Shown one piece after another: positions 57,581 through 64,000 of a stretch of 64,000 nucleotides of DNA. This stretch comes from Tetracentron sinense (taxonomy: Eukaryota > Streptophyta > Magnoliopsida > Trochodendrales > Trochodendraceae): NCBI GenBank assembly GCA_015143295.1, contig CM026553.1:3247912-3311911 (forward strand), given 5' to 3'. The translations under genes were made by a program, and so were the position numbers. Positions within the stretch are counted from its first letter, which is position 1. Each line of letters starts with the position of its first letter. The notes under the pieces were generated by a model. That model saw only the letters and a program-made list of their open reading frames with translations. It was not told the DNA's origin and searched no databases.

Positions 57581-58533
57581 GGTTTGATTCTCATTCGACC
57601 CAAGAGAATTGTGAGAGTTTCTAAAGGAAAATTAGGGTTTCCCAAATCCATTCTCCTCCCCTCTTCCACCCTAGAGTATGCAAGACATTGTTTAATAATT
57701 CTTGTTTATTTGTTCCATTGTTAGGATTCAAACTAGGGTTTGTTATAGAGCAACCATCAACCCGTTCTTGTTAAGAACAATATGGTCAGAGTAATTTGAA
57801 GCCTTTGCAAAGGATATTGATCCGAGGAGGATCGTGGATATTTGGTCGGTGGAATCCAAAGTCGTCATTGATAGAGATCGATCGGAAGATCATGGTTGAG
57901 GAGATCTAGGAGCGAAACAGGCTACTGTGGTAGATTGCTGGTCTTGAGAGATCGTGATTCTTTCTAAGGCGTGGAGGACTGAGTACTGAGAATCATAGTG
58001 TCGAGTCAGGTTGAGTACCGGTCAAGTCTTGTAAGTATAAGAACCCAATTTTTACACCTCTGCTTTAACCACAGTTAAACTTTAAACCATGGTTATCCCC
58101 ACCTAAACCCTAAACCTAATTCTAGGTAAAACCCTAAGCTCTAGCAACCCTAGGTGAACCCTAAATTAAGCCCTAGCAACCCTAGGTAAACCCTAAACCT
58201 AACCCACGTAAGACCCTAAGCCCTAGCAACCCTAGGTGAACCCTAAATGAAGCCCTAACAACCCTAGGTGAACCCTAAATCAAACTCTAGCAGCCCTAGG
58301 TGAACCCTAAATCAAACCTAGCAGCCCTAGGTGAACCCTAAGTCAAACCCTAGGCTTAACCCTAGGTAAACCATGGTTAAACCCTAGGTAAACCCTAGGG
58401 TCCACCTAAAACCATCTTTGGCCCAAAAACCCCCCCAAAACCAGCCTAGAATAGTTCTATGGGCCCAAACAGGGGCCCACATACCCTAAGGACCATTGGG
58501 GTGGGGCCCATAAGACATAAAATTCAAAAATCT

Positions 58534-58835
58534 TGAATGACAGTAATCAAATTGCCGCTATTATCAAAAAATAAAAATGCTACAGTGTCTTTCGGTTTAA
58601 GTGTGGGGGTTTAGCCATTTCTGGCAAAAACTCTAAATGGCGGTAATTGTATTATTGCAATTCCCATATTGCTCTAAGTTGGGAATGACGGTAATGCTAT
58701 TACCGCAATTTAAGATCTTCTGCAAATTCGCGTACATCACCCCTCCTGGCCTCTTCTAGCCTCCTCCAGTTGGTTCCCCATGCTTCTGGTAATGCCCAGA
58801 TTGCCCCCAGGGTCGTCCCCCACTCCTATTTAAAC
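58534..58835 (+). promoter_or_regulatory. Palindromic modules plus TATA-like box of LTR-C
   Basis: Three modules of type AATGACGGTAATNNNATTACCGCAATT lie at about 58534-58562, 58635-58663 and 58684-58710, the last a clear dyad GCGGTAAT/ATTACCGC. They precede CTATTTAAAC (about 58826). Extra halves of the module (TACCGTCATTCTTAA) occur downstream near 59371 and 59767. Confidence 0.7.
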
Positions 58836-59879
58836 CCTCTCTATCTTCACTTAAAAAACACTCAATTTCCCCCATAAAAAAACCCTGCTCCATTTCAGTC
58901 AGCCCTACTCTAACCCTCTGAGAGTCTTGCCCAAGTCTTAGGTAGACCCTTGAGGATCCCCTATACCTCTCCTGACTCCCCCAAGCTCCACCAGCCTTCA
59001 TGCCACCACTGCTCAGCTGCCACCATGCCTGTAGCCACTGTAGAGAGGTAACATACCTACCCTCTTGCACTTCCTTTACTCAATCATTGTAAGGGACCCC
59101 TAGTCTTGCTCCAGGGGTCCCATATTTTGTTTCTTTCATGCTTTTTAGCATTTAACAACCAAGGACAGGATCCCCCATCTTCCTCATAGGTGTGGGGGAA
59201 CCCCTTGAGATTTCATACACGGATACAAGACCCCAGAACAACACAAACCTCCCCGAAGCTTCTAGGGGTCCCTCAAGTCATGAAGGATTCATACACAGAA
59301 TGCTTAGGTGTAGCCCTCGTAAGGAGAAATCCGATTTATGGGAAAGGCTTATGAATGGAAATAGAATAACTACCGTCATTCTTAATTTTGTAGCCTCTTT
59401 AACCATGGTTAGCATGGCCCTAGTCCAATCCAGGGCCATAATTAGGACCCCCAGACCTTCCTTTCCCTCCCCTGGTTATTCCAGGCCTTAACCAGCAGCT
59501 TAACTATGGTTAGTTTAGCTTCAAACCAACACTAGAATATTGGTGGTAGAACATTTACCACCATTTTAGTTTACCAAATGCAGGGCCTTTAGGCCATTGT
59601 GGGGCTCACTCTTGACCTCCCCCTGGGCCCACCAAAGGCTCAGGGTCTTCCCTGGACTTCAAACTTCACTCCTGTGGGTTCAGAACCCCATGAGGAGATC
59701 CCTAATGAAAGTTACAAACCCACAAACCAGGGTCAAAAGTGTTACTGTAATAGTGGTAATCCCATTACCGTCATTCTTAACTTTCTGATTTTTTGGGCTT
59801 TGCACAGGACCCAGACCTGATAGAAGGCAATTTTAGGCCCTACTATACCTTCTGGGCCCAAATCCTGACCAGACCTCTG

Positions 59880-60480
59880 CCTTAACCATGGTTAACCCAG
59901 CCTTTAGTTAATTTTTAACCATGATTAAGCAACCCTTGACCACAAAAAATCTAAAAAATGATCAAAATTTCAGAAATATTCTGAGATGTCCAAAAATGTC
60001 TTGCTTTGATCATTTTACCATGTTTAGCAGCCCTAACCATGATTACTTATTTTTTTAACCATGGTTAAGCATCCCCTTAACGCTTGAAAATCTGAAAAAA
60101 TCCCAAAAAACATTCAAAAAAATAAAAAAAGACCAAAAAAATAGTTTCTGACCCTTTTTACAATGGTTAGCACCCCTAACCATGGTTAACACCCATTTAA
60201 CCCCGGTTGTAACCCTAACCTTGATTAAATTCATCTTTGGCCTACCAAGCCTATCTTGGAGCCTACTGGGCTCACCCTTGGCTTATCGGGCCCAATCCTA
60301 ACTTACTGAGTTTGAACATACTTCTTTAACTGTGGTTAACAACCCTAATCATGGTTAACTTGACCAAACCCTGGTTAGCAACCCTAACCTTGGTCAAACT
60401 TTACTTTGGCCTACCGGGCCTGAACCCTAGTCTACCAGGCTACCTCTTGGCTTACTGGGCCCCTACCATGTGCTTGACCA
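59880..60480 (+). repeat. Interspersed AACCATGGTTAA palindromes in LTR-C
   Basis: Many copies of TTAACCATGGTTAA-type words with CCATGG or decayed CCATGATT centres (for example 59886, 59928, 60056, 60178, 60350), irregularly spaced. Similar words form the ends of the MITEs at 61.2-61.7 kb. Confidence 0.7.
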
Positions 60481-61184
60481 ACCTTGGTCAATAATACCTT
60501 AACCTCCGGGTTAGATCCATTAGCCACCCTTGGTGCACACACAAACCCCCTAGCCATAGCACGGGCTCATGTGCCAGACTATGCTCAATCTGATCTCACC
60601 TTAATGTGAGTACGTAGGTAACCTAACCCAGGTTCGACCTTAGTTAGCTTTTCTTTTTTAGATTAGTCTTACTTAAATACTCAGGCATTTTAACAAACTT
60701 TGAAATTAATTGGCTTAAACCTAAGGAGTAGGGAACCATTGAAAAATGAAAGCCTTGGGGTGCCTAACACCTTGCCCCGACTTAACCGAACCTCCTACCC
60801 TAATCTCATTCACAGACCAAGACCTTATCCAAATCCCGGGAACTTATCTCTTCTGAATGAATAGGTGACGACTCTAAACCCGTGAGATTAACCAAGGTTC
60901 CGAAACTCGTGCTCACAGTAGGTATTTATTTATTTGTCTTAGTGATATCTCTTTACTGGACTAGGTCCCGTCGTTTTTCCCAGAAGAGTTTCCACGTAAA
61001 AATTCCTTGTGTTATGGTTTGCTTGTCTTATCTATTTCTGTACTTGCTTATCATCTTCCTTTAATTAATAATTTGATTGCTTAAATTTTAAAAATGGTAG
61101 ATAGACTTTTAGGGAGACCTAGCCACCCCTTTGGGTTTGTGAGTTCTCAACTCAAATATAGATTTGGGATTCACCGGATTTTTT

Positions 61185-61737
61185 TCATGGATGAACCCTA
61201 GGAGCGGGTGAATCTTAACCACAATTGGAGTCCTGTTACGACCCTTGAGATCGTCATGTGTCTCTTTTGACACCCCTTAACTATGGTTAAGATTCACCCA
61301 ATCCTAAAGTTCACCCACCTATCCTTGAGTTTTAGAAAAAATATGAAAACAAAATTTAACCCTAGGAGTTAGTGAATTTTAACCATAGTTGAATAAAGTA
61401 CTATTTTTTTTTTAAAAACCAAGAATAAGTGGGTGAATCCTAGGGGTGGGTGAATATTAACCACGGTTGGAGTCCCGTTACGGTCTTGAAGTTGTCATGT
61501 GTCTCTTTTGACACCCCTTAATTGTGGTTAAGATTCATCTACCCCTAGAGTTCACCCACCTATCCTTAGTTTTTAGAAAAAAATATTAATTTTTTTAAAC
61601 CCTAGTTACAAATCACTATCTCCTATGATTAGTTTTATTTACATATTTTTCCTAATCCAGGGATAAGTGGATGAACCCTAGGGGTGGGTAAATCTTAACC
61701 ATAGTTAAGAAGTGTACTGTGGTTAAGATTCACCCTC
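61185..61737. repeat. Tandem array of hairpin MITEs
   Basis: A partial unit (61185-61275), a full unit (61276-61518) and a further unit (61519-61717) alternate a hairpin and a spacer. The hairpin runs TAACTATGGTTAAGATTCAC ... GTGGGTGAATCCTAGG ... TTAACCACGGTT. The roughly 50-bp spacer is GGAGTCCCGTTACGG ... CATGTGTCTCTTTTGACACC. A last partial end (GTGGTTAAGATTCACCC) abuts the LTR at 61738. Confidence 0.8.
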
Positions 61738-64000
61738 TGTCGTGACCCAAAATACACCCTACAAGTTAGGGATACTTTGACTCGTGATGTGCTATATCCG
61801 ATACCAAACCATCCTGTAACAATACCCAAGGCATAACATAACGAAAACATAGAATAGTGCGGAAGCGTAAACTTAAAATTTTCATTTATACATATGATTG
61901 TATTTCAAGTTTGTATAATAACAAAACAAGAGTGGACATGCCCACTAGATCAAAATACAACTGTAATCTCTCTCTCACCACTCTCAATAATATCCAGCAT
62001 AAGGCCACCTATCAAGGTTCCTATCCTCTTCTGGATGAGCCTTTGTCGGTTCCTCCTCACTGTAGTCCTTCTCGACCCATGGACTGAGATTACAAATGTC
62101 GAACTGACCTGTCAACACAAAATGTATGGCTGAGCATGGAATACTCAGCGTGCACAAACCACTAGCTAGCAATGCTATAATAACAATAATATTACATACA
62201 AGTATTTAAAAGAATACCATTCATAAATTCATGCTTAAAACCCATCATGGAAAACCATTTGTCAAATCTTATCTTTCGTGGAAAACAAAACCCTTTGTAT
62301 AAGTCTTATGAGTTCTTGTGAGCCTTGTGAGTTCTTATGAGCTTATGAGTTCTTATGAGCCTTATGATCCTTGGAGTCTTGTGAACTGATCTTAGACATG
62401 ATCTGTAGAGCTTGTGAGCACTTATAAGCCTTGTAAGCCTTGTAATCGATCTTAGACATGCATTTCTTGTGCGTTCTTAGAAGCCTTGCAAGACTTATGA
62501 TCCTTGGAGCTTATGCAAGATCTTAGACATAATCCTTGTGAGCATGACATAACCGATCTTAGAAATATCAGCCCAAAGTTTGACCTTGTCAATGCTTATG
62601 AACATATGTTTGTTCTTGTGAATTGTCATTTGAAAAATCTTTTTTATGATTCTTGAAACATCGTGCTTATGAGAAAATGTCAATTATACAAGACATAGAG
62701 TGCATCGTATACTTATGAGCATCATAATGTATATGGAAAACTTTAAACATCCACTATATGTTTAGATTGAACTTATGAGCATCATAATAGACTTAGAAAA
62801 ATCACTATATATTTCAAGCATAGTTATGGGGTACTATTCATAGTAATGGTACAACAACAATCATGGATACTAAGCCTATTTCATCACGTCTTACTTAGAA
62901 TCATAGTTTATTGAAGGAAAATCACAACCATGTATAAGCATAAACATATTTACCCTTCTATTGAAAAACCCAACTTAAAACCCCTTATTTACAACATTGA
63001 ATCATAATAAGATTAGAAAATAGGTATATTTACGTATGAAATTACAACAAACTAATTAGTAGAAGATAATTACCTTTAGAATTGAAGGAAAAGGCTTGAG
63101 AAGGGTTGAGAATGTGAGATCCAAACTTGAAGAAGGAAACCCAAGCTCTACCTTGATCCCCCAAGAGAAACTCTAGCTTCTCCCCTTTATCCCTCTCTAA
63201 ACTCTCTCAATTTCTCTCAAATTTATGCCTTGAGGGTTTATGAAACCCTAACCCACAAAAGTGGGTATATATAGGCAAACGGGGTGGTCATAGACCAACA
63301 TACCCTTAATAAAATGGTTTAAAAGGCAAAACAGGGCAAAATTTCTGTGCCCGATCGACCGGCTTGGAGGGGCGGTCGACCGACCTTGGAAAAATCCTTT
63401 CTATTTAGCCATTTTGGGCTTTTTCTTGACAGTCGGTCGATCGGCCTTGAGGGGCGGTCGACCGGCCCTGCACATAACCTCACTATAAGACCCTTTTGGG
63501 CCTTTTCGAGACAGTCGGTCGACCGACCTTGAGGGGCGGTCAACCGGCCTTTCCAGAACTTGGCCACTTCTCTTGTTTTTTTTCTCATTTTTCACACTTA
63601 GAGTGATTCCTCAATCCGACTAGTGCCTCCAGGTGATGCCACTTCAATCAATCTGACCAGCACCTCTTGGTGATGCCACTCTAGCTAGCGCCTCTTGGTG
63701 ATGTCACTTCTTTCAATCTGGCTAGCACCTCTGGGTGATGTCATCTCAATCATTTTGGCTAGTGCTTTCGGGACATGCCACATCTCCTCTGGCTAGTGCC
63801 TCAGGGATATTCACATCTCCTTCATGCCACACACTCTTCAGCTAGTGCCCTTGTGGACATGTCATTCCCCAGCTAGTGCCTCCAGGATGGCCACCTCATC
63901 TCATCTTCGGCTAGAGCCTCCGGGACATGTTGCATCATGCCGTTCAGCCAGTACCTCCGCGAACAACTTTACCTCGATTTCTGTATGAACATAGAGACCA
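61738..64000 (-). mobile_element. Gypsy-like LTR (LTR3), minus strand, running off the window
   Basis: On the minus strand it ends at 61738 with ...TTTTGGGTCACGACA. Inner blocks correspond in order to LTR1 (a CTCCTCACTGTAGTCC region, GTGGACATGCCCAC near 61933, and a TGAGTATTCCATGCTCAGCC-like stretch near 62140). It has degenerate CTTGTGAGTTCTTATGAGC repeats at 62280-62530, a TATA box near 63263-63275, palindromes at 63350-63557, and roughly 50-bp repeats (CTAGTGCCTCCGGGACATG type) at 63600-63960. Its 5' end lies beyond the window. Confidence 0.75.
63263..63557 (-). promoter_or_regulatory. U3 palindromic modules plus TATA box of LTR3
   Basis: Six copies of a GGTCGACC-core palindrome (CGATCGACCGG 63351, GCGGTCGACCGACC 63372, GTCGGTCGATCGGCC 63433, GCGGTCGACCGGCC 63456, GTCGGTCGACCGACC 63513, GCGGTCAACCGGCC 63536). 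They come in pairs about 23 bp apart, repeated every 80 bp. They lie about 80-290 bp upstream of the TATA box (CCTATATATACCC on the minus strand). Confidence 0.88.

Larger units (their letters stand above)
58036..60917 (+). mobile_element. Tat-like solo LTR (LTR-C), 2.9 kb
   Basis: Near-matching 5-bp flanks GTAAG (58031-58035) and GTAGG (60918-60922). It starts TATAAGAACCCAATTTTTAC, comparable to TGTAAGCACCCTAATTTTGC of the Tat-like element, and ends GTGCTCACA. It shares the order of blocks: CCCTAG-rich array (58070-58410), modules and TATA box, GAGTACGTAGGTAACC (about 60607), AGGAGTAGGGAACC and GGGGTGCCTAACACC. No internal region. Confidence 0.85.
57200..61080 (+). mobile_element. Copia-type LTR (LTR-G) split by a Tat-like solo LTR
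   Basis: Left piece about 57200-58035: palindromes, TATA box (CCCTATATAAG, 57569), CTAGGGTTTCCC-type leader. Right piece 60918-about 61080: ATTTATTTATTTGTC, then CGTCGTTTTTCCCAGAAG and TTTCCACGTAAAAATTCC, a U5 end typical of Tork/SIRE-like copia LTRs. Outer ends are inferred. Confidence 0.6.

Overview
The window is plant nuclear DNA from an angiosperm. It has one spliced host gene with GT-AG introns, buried in nested retrotransposons, hAT and CACTA DNA transposons, LINE fragments, a SINE and MITEs. The species cannot be named from the sequence. The only host protein-coding gene I can support is on the minus strand at 8410-19713. It is a complete three-exon FAR1-RELATED SEQUENCE gene of the FRS10/FRS11 type (678 aa), itself a domesticated MULE transposase. 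A GC-rich exon-like segment with a strong splice donor at 29215-29350 is probably its 5' UTR exon, so the transcription unit may cover about 21 kb.

Layout. 1-8.4 kb: 3' end of a Ty1/copia element with its 3' LTR, which holds a plastid-DNA mosaic (psbA and psaB pieces), then minus-strand LTRs and a SINE. 8.4-19.7 kb: the FRS gene. Its 8.8-kb second intron holds a copia copy, which holds a LINE tail. A 4.1-kb hAT sits in the LINE's own target-site duplication, and that hAT carries two hAT-type MITEs. 19.7-29.4 kb: probable 5' UTR intron with a second nest (copia > LINE > hAT-like element > LTR). 29.7-51.9 kb: a third nest, one LTR split by a 14.2-kb Tat/Ogre-like Ty3/gypsy element (itself containing a 2.2-kb solo LTR) and by a 5.9-kb hAT whose transposase has one in-frame stop. 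52.3-57.2 kb: a decayed CACTA element. 57.2-61.7 kb: a copia-type LTR split by a 2.9-kb Tat-like solo LTR, then a tandem array of hairpin MITEs. 61.7-64 kb: another LTR running off the window.

The strongest unexplained pattern is in the LTRs. Six LTRs of different sequence each carry 5-7 copies of a family-specific 12-16 bp palindrome, always centred on TCGA and always in U3, upstream of the TATA box. Two further LTR types (Tat-like) carry three palindromic modules in the same place with other centres. The arms differ between families but the arrangement is the same. This looks like a recurrent promoter architecture rather than shared ancestry, and I know of no described system that explains it.

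LTR elements are treated as fossils: broken, with only family, parts, extent and nesting given.
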